A model generated the notes under the pieces. It was given only the letters and a program-made list of their open reading frames with translations, was not told where the DNA came from and did not search any database. A stretch of DNA of 62,211 nt, taken from NCBI GenBank assembly GCA_034436335.1, contig DAOTVO010000023.1, positions 1-62,211 of the forward strand. The letters are read 5' to 3'. Position 1 is the stretch's first letter. Every line of letters starts with the position of its first letter. The translations under genes were made by a program, and so were the position numbers. Positions 15,855 to 24,336 of the stretch are shown here, one piece after another. The stretch is from UBA877 sp034436335. Its GTDB lineage: Bacteria > Chloroflexota > Anaerolineae > Anaerolineales > Villigracilaceae.

Positions 15855-17009
15855 ATGCGACTGCTCAACCTGTTCCTCTCCCTGCTGATTCTGATGAGCG
15901 GCGTCCTCAGCGGAAACCGCCAAACGGTGCGCGGCGAAACGCCCCCCGAACCCGATTCCGGGGCTGTGGTCTGCGCGCCGGGCATTTATGTCGTGACGCC
16001 GAGCGACTGCCTGCCGCTGGGGCCGTCCGAAGAACTGGCCCGGCTGGGCGAACAGGGTATTCCCTACCCCATTCCGCCTCTGCCCGCCTATCCGCCCGAC
16101 CAAGCGTTGAACAATGTTCCTTACCGATACTTCAAAGTGCCCGAACAAGGCACGCCGCTCTTTCTCTCGCTGGAAGACGGTATCAATAACCAGCCGTCGA
16201 ATTCCATCGCCCCAGGATTCATTTACGTTTCCTACGAAGCATTGGTGGACACGGAACAAGGCAGTTTCTACAAACTGCGTGACGGCTCGTGGATTCGCGC
16301 TGAAGGCTCTCGCGTGGCTTTGCCGATTTTTCAGGGACTGCTGTTCAGTTCCACGCCGCGCGTCTCCTTCGGCTGGGTGCTAGGACAAGTTCCTTCTTAC
16401 CAATCGCCGGCTTTTGGAGCGCCGGAGACAGGGAAAATCTATTACAGATACAATGTGGTCCAAATTTTTGCCGCCCGTGAAGTGAATGGGCATACTTGGC
16501 TGTTGATAGGTCCTGACGAATGGCTGGATTACCGCCATGTCGCCCGCGTCGACCCGAGGTCTACGCCGCCCGAAGGGGTAACCGCCGACCGCTGGATTGA
16601 GGTCAACCTGGACGAACAAACGCTGGCTGTGTACGAGGAGAATCAACTGGTCTTTGCCACCATTGTTTCCAGCGGAGTCGAACCCTTCTGGACCCGCCCT
16701 GGGCTTTTTCAAATCTACGAGAAGAAGGCTGTCGAGACGATGAGCGGCGCAACCACCGCTGACCGCTCAGATTACTACTACCTGCAAGACGTCCCCTGGA
16801 CGATGTACTTCGACCAGAAGCGCGCCCTGCATGGAGAGTACTGGCACACCGGTCTCGGCTATCCGCGCAGTCATGGCTGTGTAAACCTTTCGGTCGGCGA
16901 TGCTCGCTGGCTCTTCGAGTGGGCCAACCTCGGAGACTATGTTTATGTATACGACCCCTCCGGGCGGACACCCACCGATCCCTCCCTTTATGGAGCCGGT
17001 TCTCCTTGA
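15855..17009 (+). CDS. Exported L,D-transpeptidase (YkuD family)
   Basis: A 384-aa exported protein. The start MRLLNLFLSLLILMSGVLSG is a signal peptide, which is why I prefer this ATG to an upstream in-frame one. The C-terminal YkuD domain carries the catalytic signature with His331, Ser339-His340-Gly341 and Cys342 (HTGLGYPRSHGCVNLS). Such enzymes cross-link peptidoglycan stem peptides or anchor proteins in the envelope. The central region (about 90-250) has SH3-like or repeat character and probably binds the wall. The tRNA promoter begins in its stop codon. Confidence 0.88.
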   Translation: MRLLNLFLSLLILMSGVLSGNRQTVRGETPPEPDSGAVVCAPGIYVVTPSDCLPLGPSEELARLGEQGIPYPIPPLPAYPPDQALNNVPYRYFKVPEQGTPLFLSLEDGINNQPSNSIAPGFIYVSYEALVDTEQGSFYKLRDGSWIRAEGSRVALPIFQGLLFSSTPRVSFGWVLGQVPSYQSPAFGAPETGKIYYRYNVVQIFAAREVNGHTWLLIGPDEWLDYRHVARVDPRSTPPEGVTADRWIEVNLDEQTLAVYEENQLVFATIVSSGVEPFWTRPGLFQIYEKKAVETMSGATTADRSDYYYLQDVPWTMYFDQKRALHGEYWHTGLGYPRSHGCVNLSVGDARWLFEWANLGDYVYVYDPSGRTPTDPSLYGAGSP

Positions 17010-17034
17010 CGTCCTTCTCACTACATGATAAACT
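17006..17034 (+). promoter_or_regulatory. Promoter of tRNA-Asp
   Basis: TTGACG and TAAACT are 17 bp apart, with a TGn just before the -10. The -35 overlaps the stop of the upstream gene, and the -10 lies 30 nt before the tRNA. Confidence 0.55.
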
Positions 17035-17064
17035 ATCGCCCGCTCACGCAGAAAAGAGCAAACT

Positions 17065-17141
17065 GGTCCCGTGGTGTAGCGGTTTAACATGCGGCCCTGT
17101 CAAGGCCGAGATCGCGGGTTCGAATCCCGTCGGGGCCGCCA
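17065..17141 (+). tRNA. tRNA-Asp (GTC)
   Basis: The cloverleaf is complete. The acceptor stem is GGTCCCG with CGGGGCC, the D stem GTGT/ACAT, the anticodon stem CGGCC/GGCCG around the loop CTGTCAA (anticodon GTC at 17099-17101), and the T arm GCGGG-TTCGAAT-CCCGT. G73 is followed by an encoded CCA, and G73 is the known aspartate identity base. It is the only tRNA in the window. Confidence 0.97.
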
Positions 17142-17151
17142 TGAAGAGGTT

Positions 17152-17183
17152 CAGTCTGGTTAATGAAACCGGGCTGTTTTTTT
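17152..17183 (+). terminator. Terminator after tRNA-Asp
   Basis: CAGTCTGGTT pairs with AACCGGGCTG (two G-U pairs), followed by seven T. It is positioned 10 nt after the tRNA CCA end. Confidence 0.8.
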
Positions 17184-17243
17184 GTCCATAGACAAATCAA
17201 AATGTATTCTCCAAATTCCTATCCAATGTCGAAAGAAACCAAC

Positions 17244-17272
17244 TTGCCAACAGGATGAAAATGTCATATACT
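17244..17272 (+). promoter_or_regulatory. Promoter candidate for the gene at 17315
   Basis: TTGCCA and TATACT are spaced by 17 bp. The predicted start leaves a leader of about 36 nt containing the GGAGG site. Confidence 0.5.
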
Positions 17273-17314
17273 GCGATTGACAAAAAACATCATCTTCTTC
17301 TTTACGGAGGCTTT

Positions 17315-17968
17315 ATGGCAAAACCAAACAATTCATTAAATCTTCTCAATTTGTTCCAAACGGTTGCACAATCCCTGGCAGAACAGCAGCAAGCCTTGAA
17401 TCAAGCCGATACATATAATCACGACCATGGCGACAACATGGTTGAAACTTTCTCGCTGATTACGAAAGCCCTTTCACAAAAGCAAGACGCACCGCCTTCG
17501 GAGCAGTTGGCATATGCCAGTAAATTATTGAGCCAGCAGCAAAGCGGCTCAGCGAAATTGTATGCGCAAGGACTTTTAAATGCATCAAAAGAATTCAAGG
17601 GCCAGAAACAAATTACAGCAGAGAATGCCATGGCTCTGGTGCAGGCTCTGATGGGGGCCGAGAAACCACCGGCTGCCGCGGCGCAATCTGGTGCAGGGGA
17701 TTTGCTGGGAGCCTTGCTGAATGCCGCGGCTCCTGCACAAACCCAGCCTCAGGCCCAGCAAGACAACGGTCTCGACGCCGGCGACTTGCTAAACGCAGGG
17801 CTGGCCTTTTTAAGCACCAAATCACGGGGCGGGAGCAACACCGAGGCATTGGTGAATGCTTTGCTGGCCGGCAGCGCGATGGGAAACAGCGGTCACCGGG
17901 CTCAGTCCGGCGCCATTGTCATCAATTCGCTTTTGCAAGCCATTAATGCCATGAGCAGCCGCAATTAA
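17315..17968 (+). CDS. Conserved hypothetical with a DhaL-like motif
   Basis: A 217-aa soluble protein starting at the ATG that follows CGGAGG. Residues around 27-40 (NQADTYNHDHGDNM) resemble the magnesium/ADP-binding N-x-D-x-x-x-x-D-x-G-x-N-M motif of dihydroxyacetone-kinase DhaL domains. The downstream helices (LLSQQQSGSAKLYAQGL, DLLNAGLAFL, GAIVINSLLQAI) also suggest an all-helical bundle with a low-complexity Ala/Gln linker near 130-150. It is shorter than a real DhaL and no DhaK is nearby, so kinase activity is not supported. It is likely cotranscribed with the DUF4332 gene 33 nt downstream. Confidence 0.6.
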   Translation: MAKPNNSLNLLNLFQTVAQSLAEQQQALNQADTYNHDHGDNMVETFSLITKALSQKQDAPPSEQLAYASKLLSQQQSGSAKLYAQGLLNASKEFKGQKQITAENAMALVQALMGAEKPPAAAAQSGAGDLLGALLNAAAPAQTQPQAQQDNGLDAGDLLNAGLAFLSTKSRGGSNTEALVNALLAGSAMGNSGHRAQSGAIVINSLLQAINAMSSRN

Positions 17969-18001
17969 ACTTCATTCAAACAAAAAAAAGGAGCAAATAT
18001 T

Positions 18002-18406
18002 ATGACCAAGTTGATTGAAATCGAAGGCATCGGCCCCAAATATGCCGAGAAGTTGGAAAAGGCTGGCATCGCATCTATTAATGCGTTGCTCGAGAAGGGT
18101 AAGACCCCCAAGGGCCGGAAGGAGATTGCAGAGACCACCGGCATTTCGGAAGATTTGATTCTGCAATGGGTCAATCATGCTGACCTGTTCCGCATCAAGG
18201 GCGTTGGCCCGGAATACGCAGATTTGCTGGAAGCCGCCGGCGTAGACACAGTCGCCGAACTGGCACAGAGAAAGGCCGAAAATCTCCATCAAAAGTTGGC
18301 CGAAGTCAATGAAGCAAAAAATTTGGTGCGAAAACTTCCGTCCGTCGAACAGGTTCAGGATTGGGTTGAGCAAGCCAAGTCTCTGCCTCGCGTCATCAAT
18401 TATTAG
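18002..18406 (+). CDS. DUF4332 helix-hairpin-helix protein
   Basis: A 134-aa protein with two helix-hairpin-helix units: IEGIGPKYAEKLEKAGI near the start and IKGVGPEYADLLEAAGV about 60 residues later, the arrangement of DUF4332. HhH pairs usually bind DNA without sequence specificity or mediate protein contacts. AAAGGAG precedes the ATG. It follows the DhaL-like gene closely. No enzymatic residues are visible. Confidence 0.8.
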   Translation: MTKLIEIEGIGPKYAEKLEKAGIASINALLEKGKTPKGRKEIAETTGISEDLILQWVNHADLFRIKGVGPEYADLLEAAGVDTVAELAQRKAENLHQKLAEVNEAKNLVRKLPSVEQVQDWVEQAKSLPRVINY

Positions 18407-18429
18407 CCTCTTCGGGATTCCAGAATCAA

Positions 18430-18465
18430 AAACGCCATCGGCGCACGCCGATGGCGTTTCGCTTT
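18430..18465. terminator. Bidirectional terminator
   Basis: AAACGCCATCGGC and GCCGATGGCGTTT form a 13-bp perfect stem with a GCAC loop. It lies between the DUF4332 gene and the convergent DUF3597 gene, with A-rich and T-rich flanks. Confidence 0.85.
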
Positions 18466-18478
18466 TATTCGAGGCCGA

Positions 18479-18949
18479 CTAATCGAGCAATTCGGGCGGG
18501 ACCTTGCCGCCATTTTCGGCAATTGCCTTCAAGAGGGCTTTGTGCGTCCAAACATTGCGCTTGTACGAATCGCCCATCTCGGACTCGGGGCAGCCCAGTT
18601 CGACAGCCAGTTCGCGAATGTCTTCGGGTTTATGGGGCAGACCCAGCAGCGCCATCAAATCGTTGATAGACTGACGCCAGTTGAGTTCGATGGGGCTTTT
18701 CTTCGCCAAATTATCCAGCATTGCCTGAACGTCCACCATGGGCATTTCGACAGGCTTCTCTTCAGCAGGTTCTTCAGCCTTTGCGCCTGCCTCGGCGATT
18801 TTCTTGCCCATTTCCTGGGACATTGGCTTAATCGTTGGGGCACCACCAGGTACGACAGTTCCTCGCCCGCCCATGGCGTTTTGCGTGGCCGCCGGCTTTT
18901 CAGCCTTCTTGAGACCAAGTTTTTCAAAAATAGATTTTAGCAAACTCAT
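18479..18949 (-). CDS. DUF3597 domain protein
   Basis: A 156-aa protein. The N-terminus (SLLKSIFEKLGLK) is an amphipathic helix, followed by a Pro/Ala/Glu-rich linker. The C-terminal 85 residues match DUF3597: VDVQAMLDNLAKKSPIELNW, INDLMALLGL, AVELGC and VWTHKALLKAIAENGGKVP. The family has no known biochemical function; the fold is a small helical domain. AGGAG precedes the ATG. It stands alone between two terminators and an AT-rich intergenic region. Confidence 0.85.
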   Translation of the reverse strand: MSLLKSIFEKLGLKKAEKPAATQNAMGGRGTVVPGGAPTIKPMSQEMGKKIAEAGAKAEEPAEEKPVEMPMVDVQAMLDNLAKKSPIELNWRQSINDLMALLGLPHKPEDIRELAVELGCPESEMGDSYKRNVWTHKALLKAIAENGGKVPPELLD

Positions 18950-19103
18950 AGGAGACCTCCTAAAAATATGGGTATAGGCTTACAATTTTGTAAAAAAGAT
19001 TATACTACAGAAACTTGTTCTGATTAGGCGCTGAAGAAGCACATAAGTACTAATCAAGAGCACATTCAGCACGAGACCACCCTAGACTCTGTAACCGACT
19101 GTA

Positions 19104-19415
19104 ATGTCACTCTCTCATGTAATTGACGCCCTTCTCGAAGAGGCCGTTGCCCGCGGCGAGTTCGACAATCTGCCGGGCAAAGGCCAGCCGCTTGACCTTT
19201 CGGCGTATTTCGACACTCCCGAAGAGGTGCGTTTGGCGTATTCGATTTTGAAAAACGCCAGCATCTTGCCGTCAGAGGCAGAACTGCTCAAAGAAATCGC
19301 CGTTCTACAGGAGGCGCTCAATACCAGTTTTGACTGTTCCGAACAAGGCCGCCTGCGTAAGGCAATTCAGGAACGCTTGCTGAAATATCGGCTTCTGGTG
19401 GATAGAAGGCGCTAG
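19104..19415 (+). CDS. DUF1992 (DnaJ-C28-like) family protein
   Basis: A 103-aa protein with the DUF1992 signature IDALLEEAVARGEFDNLPGKGQPLDL and a following helical segment (VRLAYSILKNASILPSEAELLKEI). The family is widespread, is found as a domain in eukaryotic DNAJC28, and has no established role. No Shine-Dalgarno is visible before the ATG. It ends at a shared terminator. Confidence 0.82.
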   Translation: MSLSHVIDALLEEAVARGEFDNLPGKGQPLDLSAYFDTPEEVRLAYSILKNASILPSEAELLKEIAVLQEALNTSFDCSEQGRLRKAIQERLLKYRLLVDRRR

Positions 19416-19425
19416 AGGAAAACAA

Positions 19426-19470
19426 AAAATGCTTCCGGCGAGAAATTTCTCCGGAAGCATTTTGTTTTTG
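19426..19470. terminator. Bidirectional terminator
   Basis: AAAATGCTTCCGG and CCGGAAGCATTTT make a 13-bp stem, with a GAGAAATTTCTC palindrome in the loop and GTTTTTG after it. It separates the convergent DUF1992 and UbiA genes. Confidence 0.85.
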
Positions 19471-19479
19471 GGAGCAGAC

Positions 19480-20511
19480 TTATACCACCCAAAAGTGCGG
19501 GAAAATCAGCCGCAGGGCAATATCCATAATCAGGCCAAGCATAAACCACATGCCAAAGGCGCGGTTGTTGACAAAGGCCTGCGGGGCAAAGTAGAGCGGC
19601 CAGCCGCCCTGCCCGTCGGGAAAGCCTTCAGGACGGCTTTCCGGCTTGGGCTTGAGGAACTGGGGATAGATTTTCAGGAATTGCGGCACGGCCAGGAAAA
19701 CAAGTAACATTACGGGGGTGAAGTAGCGAATCACAATCAGGTAAATCACCAGCAGATAGGGCGCGACCATCATTGCCAGCACGGCGTAACGGGCGGCTTT
19801 TTCGCCGATGACGACCGGCAGCGTGTAGATTTTCTTCTCTAAATCAATAGCGCGCTTGTCAATGTGCTTGCCGAAAATGACCGTTGTCACCCCCAGCACA
19901 TACGGTAAACTGGCGAGGGTAACATTCCAGTTCCACATTCCAGTCAGCACATAGTAGCCGCCGCCGATCATCAGCGGCCCCCAGACGATGAGGACGGCCA
20001 GTTCGCCCAGCGCCCAGCCCTTCATCGGCCAGGTATAGAAGAGGACAAAAACGATGCCCAGACCAAGTAGCAGCCAGATGACAGGGGCCCAGCCGTTCAG
20101 GGCAAGCAGGAACAGACCACAGGTCAGGGCAAGGAGGCCGGTGACGGCAAAATAAGTCAGGTGCTGGCGCTTCGTCAAAAGGCCATGCGCCATCGGCTGA
20201 GGGCCGTACATCGTGCGGAAGTAGTTGTCTTTATCCACGCCGCGCATGTAATCGGTGAAGTCGTTGAAAATGTTATTGGATGCGTGCGCAAGGACCAGGC
20301 CGAGGGTCAGGATGAACCAGGCCAGCGGGTTGACGGTATATCCATCGTGCAGGGCAAACAGCCCGGCCAGGACGGCGGAGAGGAAGGTCATTATCAGCAC
20401 CGCGGCGCGGCTGGCAATTAGCCACTTCGAGACGAGGTCGAGGGCGTTCCACTCCTCTTTGGAAACAGCGGGGATAACGGTAAGGGCTTTCTTCCACATC
20501 GTGAAGTTCAT
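19480..20511 (-). CDS. UbiA-family prenyltransferase (MenA-like)
   Basis: A polytopic membrane enzyme of about 343 aa that transfers an isoprenoid chain to an aromatic or related acceptor. The first Asp-rich motif is NNIFNDFTDYMRGVDKD and the second region is GKHIDKRAIDLEKKIYTLPV, both typical of UbiA/MenA. At least eight hydrophobic segments are present. The ATG at 20511 is preceded by GGAG at a slightly long distance; an upstream in-frame TTG is the alternative. A role in menaquinone or another lipid-quinone pathway is possible, but there are no men genes nearby. Confidence 0.82.
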   Translation of the reverse strand: MNFTMWKKALTVIPAVSKEEWNALDLVSKWLIASRAAVLIMTFLSAVLAGLFALHDGYTVNPLAWFILTLGLVLAHASNNIFNDFTDYMRGVDKDNYFRTMYGPQPMAHGLLTKRQHLTYFAVTGLLALTCGLFLLALNGWAPVIWLLLGLGIVFVLFYTWPMKGWALGELAVLIVWGPLMIGGGYYVLTGMWNWNVTLASLPYVLGVTTVIFGKHIDKRAIDLEKKIYTLPVVIGEKAARYAVLAMMVAPYLLVIYLIVIRYFTPVMLLVFLAVPQFLKIYPQFLKPKPESRPEGFPDGQGGWPLYFAPQAFVNNRAFGMWFMLGLIMDIALRLIFPHFWVV

Positions 20512-20550
20512 TGTGACACAGTCTCCTGTCTTTTCTTTCAAACTTGGCCG

Positions 20551-20556
20551 ATTATA
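20551..20556 (-). promoter_or_regulatory. -10 box candidate for the UbiA gene
   Basis: A perfect TATAAT reads on the minus strand, 40 nt before the start. No convincing -35 is seen. The rest of the divergent gap 20512-20738 contains nothing that I can assign, including no clear promoter for hdrC. Confidence 0.35.
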
Positions 20557-20738
20557 CTACCAGTCCGCCTTTGAAGTATGCAAAGCACATAGCAGGAAAA
20601 CAAGCACATTCGTCTGTGAGTTTTATCACAAAAAGGAATGATTAATCCCACTTACGGTTTTTGAACAAAAAAAACATACTAGAATAGTCCAACCCAGGCA
20701 TTAAAAAGCCTGAGACCCATTTTCGACGGAGCGCGCTT

Positions 20739-21314
20739 ATGACAAGTACACACCCCTCTAGCACGCCCTCGCTCATCCAGGAAGTTGCTCAACGCACCCC
20801 CGGCAACTCGCGTTTGGAGATGTGCATCCAATGCGGCACCTGCGGCGGGTCCTGCCCGTCTGGGTCGGCCATGGATCACACCCCCCGCGCCATCTTTGCC
20901 ATGCTGCGCGCCGGCATGCGCGAAGAGGTGCTGAAGAGCAACACTCCCTGGATGTGCGTCTCGTGCTACTATTGCACGGTACGCTGTCCTCAGCAAATCC
21001 ATATCACCGACGTCATGTATACCCTCAAAAACATGGCGCTTGAATCTGGCCTGGTGCAGGACAAGACTGCGTCCGATTTCTCAAAGACTTTCATCAGTTA
21101 TGTTGAGAATTACGGGCGCAGTTTTGAAATCGGCCTGGCCGGGATTCACAACCTGGCGCATCCGAAACTGGCTGCCCGACTGCCACAAATGGCGCCGATG
21201 GCGCTTGGGATGCTGGTCAAGAAGGGCATGTCCCCCCTGCCCCCCAAGCGCATCAAGGGCATGAACGGGTTGAAGAAAATCCTCAAGCGCGCCAAGGAAC
21301 TGGAGGCCGTATGA
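20739..21314 (+). CDS. hdrC: Heterodisulfide reductase subunit C-like Fe-S protein
   Basis: A 191-aa HdrC homolog. It carries two classical [4Fe-4S] motifs: Cys29-x2-Cys32-x2-Cys35-x3-Cys39-Pro and Cys73-x2-Cys76-x2-Cys79-x3-Cys83-Pro. HdrC wires electrons from the HdrA flavin to the HdrB catalytic subunit. It is the first gene of the redox cluster; GGAG precedes the ATG and its stop overlaps the hdrB start. Soluble HdrC is expected, and no haem-containing HdrE-like membrane partner is present. Confidence 0.93.
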   Translation: MTSTHPSSTPSLIQEVAQRTPGNSRLEMCIQCGTCGGSCPSGSAMDHTPRAIFAMLRAGMREEVLKSNTPWMCVSCYYCTVRCPQQIHITDVMYTLKNMALESGLVQDKTASDFSKTFISYVENYGRSFEIGLAGIHNLAHPKLAARLPQMAPMALGMLVKKGMSPLPPKRIKGMNGLKKILKRAKELEAV

Positions 21315-22315
21315 AAGACTACATCTTTTATCCCGGCTGCTCGATGGAAAGCAGCGCCAAAGCCTATTATCACTCTGTAATGGCCGTATGTGAGGCGCTG
21401 GAAGTTCATCTCAAAGAAATTGATGACTGGAACTGTTGCGGCGCAACGGAGTATCTCTCGCTCGACCGGATGCCGGCCTACGCCCTGATCGCCCGCAACC
21501 TGGCCCTGGCCGAACAGCAAGCCAACGGCTCGAAAACTGTCGTTGCCCCCTGCTCGGCCTGCTACCTGAACCTGGCCAAGGCCGACCACTACATGCGCGA
21601 AGACCCGGCCTTTGGCGCCAAAATCAACGAAGCGCTGGCCGCCGGCGGCCTGCACTACGACCCCGGCACGCTGGCCGTGCGTCACCTTCTGGACGTGGCA
21701 TTGAACGACATCGGGCTGGAGGCCATCCGCGCCAAAGTGGTCAAGCCGCTCAGGGGTTTGCGCGTCGCCCCCTATGTGGGCTGCATGCTCCCTCGCCCGG
21801 ACTACAACAAGCGCTATTCCGACACCGAATACCCCACCGAACTGGATGACCTGCTCAAAGCCCTCGGGGCGGAGGTGATTGACTTCCCGCTCAAGACGGC
21901 CTGCTGCGGCGGCCACATGACGCAAATCGGCCCGGATACTGCCTTTGAACTCATCCGCCGCATTGTGGCCGGCGCCGACCAGTACAAAGCCGATGTCATG
22001 GTCGCTCTCTGCCCGATGTGCCAGATGAACCTGGACTCCTTCCAGGGTCAAATGAACGGCTATTTCAAGACGAATTACAACATCCCGATTCTGTTTTTCA
22101 CCCAATTGATGGGAATTGCCTTCGGTATTGCGCCGGAGAAACTCGGCTTTGGGGCGGAATTTGTGTCAGCCCGTCCGGCGATGAGCCGCATCGGCGTCCA
22201 GACTCCCGAACCGGCCGCGGCAGCCCCGGCAGCCAAAAAGCCCTCCGGCCTACCGATGCCGCCGCCCCTGAAGAAGGGCGTTTCATCCACCTCTACTGAG
22301 GAGGCCAAGCAATGA
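21311..22315 (+). CDS. hdrB: Heterodisulfide reductase subunit B-like
   Basis: A 334-aa catalytic-subunit homolog. Both CCG domains are complete: Cys10, Cys42-Cys43, Cys81-x2-Cys84, and Cys158, Cys198-Cys199, Cys234-x2-Cys237. In methanogens these ligate two non-cubane [4Fe-4S] clusters that cleave the CoM-S-S-CoB disulfide. All ten cysteines are present, so disulfide chemistry looks possible, but the substrate in a bacterium is unknown. A Pro/Ala-rich tail of about 50 residues after the second domain is not part of the family core. The gene overlaps hdrC and hdrA by 4 nt each, implying translational coupling. Confidence 0.93.
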   Translation: MKDYIFYPGCSMESSAKAYYHSVMAVCEALEVHLKEIDDWNCCGATEYLSLDRMPAYALIARNLALAEQQANGSKTVVAPCSACYLNLAKADHYMREDPAFGAKINEALAAGGLHYDPGTLAVRHLLDVALNDIGLEAIRAKVVKPLRGLRVAPYVGCMLPRPDYNKRYSDTEYPTELDDLLKALGAEVIDFPLKTACCGGHMTQIGPDTAFELIRRIVAGADQYKADVMVALCPMCQMNLDSFQGQMNGYFKTNYNIPILFFTQLMGIAFGIAPEKLGFGAEFVSARPAMSRIGVQTPEPAAAAPAAKKPSGLPMPPPLKKGVSSTSTEEAKQ

Positions 22316-24336
22316 GCGATAAAAACAGACCTCAAGAACGCATTGGCGTTTATATTTGTCATTGTGGCAGCAACATTGCCGGCGTTGTGAACGTTTCCGA
22401 GGTCAGCACCTGGGCCGGCCAGGAACTGGCCAAAGAAGGCGTGGTCGTCTCGCGTGACTACAAATTCATGTGCTCCAGCCTGGGCCAAGAACTCATCGAG
22501 AAGGACATCAAAGAACATGGCCTGACCCGTGTGGTAGTGGCCGCCTGCACGCCGCATTTACACGAGGCGACCTTCCGCGGCGCCTGCGCCCGCGCCGGAT
22601 TAAACCCTTATCTATTCGAGATGACCAACGTCCGCGAACAGGACTCCTGGGTCACCACCGACAAAGAAGAAGCGACCAAAAAAGCAAAAGCGTTGGTAGC
22701 CGCTGCAGTAGGACGCGTCGCCTATCAACAGCCGCTGGAATCACTCTATGTCCCGATTGATCCAAACGTGCTGGTGGTTGGCGGTGGTATCACGGGCATC
22801 CAGGCAGCGCTGGAAATTGCCAACAGCGGACACCACGTCTTCTTGGTAGAGCGTGAACCTTCGCTGGGCGGGCATATGGCTCAGTTCGACAAGACCTTCC
22901 CCACCCTGGACTGCTCAGCCTGTATCCTTACCCCCAAGATGTTTGATGCCGGCAACCACAAAAACATTACGCTGCTTACCTGGAGCGAGGTGGAGAAAGT
23001 AGAAGGCTATATCGGCAATTTTACCGTCACCATCCGCAAACGCGCTCGCTATGTTGTGGAAGAATTGTGCACCGGCTGCGGCGTGTGCGAAGAAAAATGC
23101 CCCAAGAAAGTAGTGGATACAATCTTTGAGGCCGGCCTAGGCTATCGCAAGGCCATCTATCGCCCCTTCCCGCAGGCCGTGCCGAAGTACCCGGTCATTG
23201 ACCGCGAAAACTGCACCTACTTCCAGAAGGGCACCTGCAAGGCCTGCGAAAAGTTCTGCCCCACCAATGCCATCAAATTTGACCAGCAGGATGAAATCAT
23301 CACCGTCAAGGTCGGCAACATCATCCTGGCCACCGGCTACGATCTCTTTGATGCCCGCAAAGTCACGAATTACGGCTATGGGCGGCTGGCAAACGTCTTC
23401 ACCAGTCTGGAATTCGAACGCATGACCAACGCCGCCGGCCCGACGATGGGGCGCGTCGTCTTACGGGATGGCGTCACCCAACCGAAGAGCGTGGCCATCA
23501 TTCATTGCGTAGGGAGTCGCGACAAGAATTACAACAATTACTGCTCGGCCATCTGCTGTATGCAAAGCCTGAAGTTTGCCCACCTGGTCAAGGAAAAGAC
23601 CAACGCAGAAGTTTACCAGTTCTATATTGACATGCGCACGCCCTCCAAAACCTACGATGAGTTTTATCAACGCATCATCCACGAAGGCGTGAACATGATC
23701 CGCGGCAAGGTAGCCGAAGTCACCGACGCCGCCCGCGAACCGGGAGAAGAAGGCAAACTGATCGTCCAGGTGGAAGATACGCTGATCGGAAAACAGCGTC
23801 GTATTCCGGTGGATATGGTCATCCTTTCGGCGGGTCTGCAAGCCCGCGCCGACGCCAAGGAAGTTGCCCAAAAATTCGGCATCTCCTGCAGCGCAGATGA
23901 TTGGTTTATCGAGCGCCACCCCAAACTTGATCCGGTGGCGACCATGACCGACGGCGTGTTTGTGGCCGGCGCCTGCCAGGGGCCAAAAGATATCCCCTCC
24001 AGCGTAGCACAAGGTGCGGCAGCTGCGGCTCGTGTCCTCTCTATTATCAGCCAAGGCGAAATCGAGATTGAAGCCGCCACGGCCATCGTAGATGAGACAA
24101 CCTGCGTAGGCTGCAAGCAATGCATTGCCTCCTGCCCCTACCAGGCAATTGTCTACCTGGAAGACAAAGGGAAGGCTTACGTCCAAGAAGCATTGTGCAA
24201 GGGCTGCGGCACCTGCGTGGGGACCTGCTTGCCGAAGTCCATCACCCTCAAGCACTTTACCGATGACCAAATTGTGGCCGAAATGCTCGGCGCCATGCAG
24301 GTCATGAAATCCTTCGAAACAGCGGAGGTGGAATAA
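22312..24336 (+). CDS. hdrA: Heterodisulfide reductase subunit A-like flavoprotein
   Basis: A 674-aa HdrA homolog, the flavin-bifurcating core in methanogen complexes. It starts with the YICHCG motif (Cys16, Cys18) of the N-terminal domain. The FAD Rossmann motif VVGGGITGIQAALE is at about 155-168, and Cys201/Cys204 lie in the inserted thioredoxin-reductase-like part. Ferredoxin motifs follow: CTGCGVCEEKCP and CTYFQKGTCKACEKFCP, then CVGCKQCIASCP and CKGCGTCVGTCL at the C-terminus. The HCVGSRDKNYNNYCSAICCM segment is also family-typical. It overlaps hdrB by 4 nt and mvhD by 1 nt. It could split formate-derived electrons between ferredoxin and a disulfide. Confidence 0.94.
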   Translation: MSDKNRPQERIGVYICHCGSNIAGVVNVSEVSTWAGQELAKEGVVVSRDYKFMCSSLGQELIEKDIKEHGLTRVVVAACTPHLHEATFRGACARAGLNPYLFEMTNVREQDSWVTTDKEEATKKAKALVAAAVGRVAYQQPLESLYVPIDPNVLVVGGGITGIQAALEIANSGHHVFLVEREPSLGGHMAQFDKTFPTLDCSACILTPKMFDAGNHKNITLLTWSEVEKVEGYIGNFTVTIRKRARYVVEELCTGCGVCEEKCPKKVVDTIFEAGLGYRKAIYRPFPQAVPKYPVIDRENCTYFQKGTCKACEKFCPTNAIKFDQQDEIITVKVGNIILATGYDLFDARKVTNYGYGRLANVFTSLEFERMTNAAGPTMGRVVLRDGVTQPKSVAIIHCVGSRDKNYNNYCSAICCMQSLKFAHLVKEKTNAEVYQFYIDMRTPSKTYDEFYQRIIHEGVNMIRGKVAEVTDAAREPGEEGKLIVQVEDTLIGKQRRIPVDMVILSAGLQARADAKEVAQKFGISCSADDWFIERHPKLDPVATMTDGVFVAGACQGPKDIPSSVAQGAAAAARVLSIISQGEIEIEAATAIVDETTCVGCKQCIASCPYQAIVYLEDKGKAYVQEALCKGCGTCVGTCLPKSITLKHFTDDQIVAEMLGAMQVMKSFETAEVE

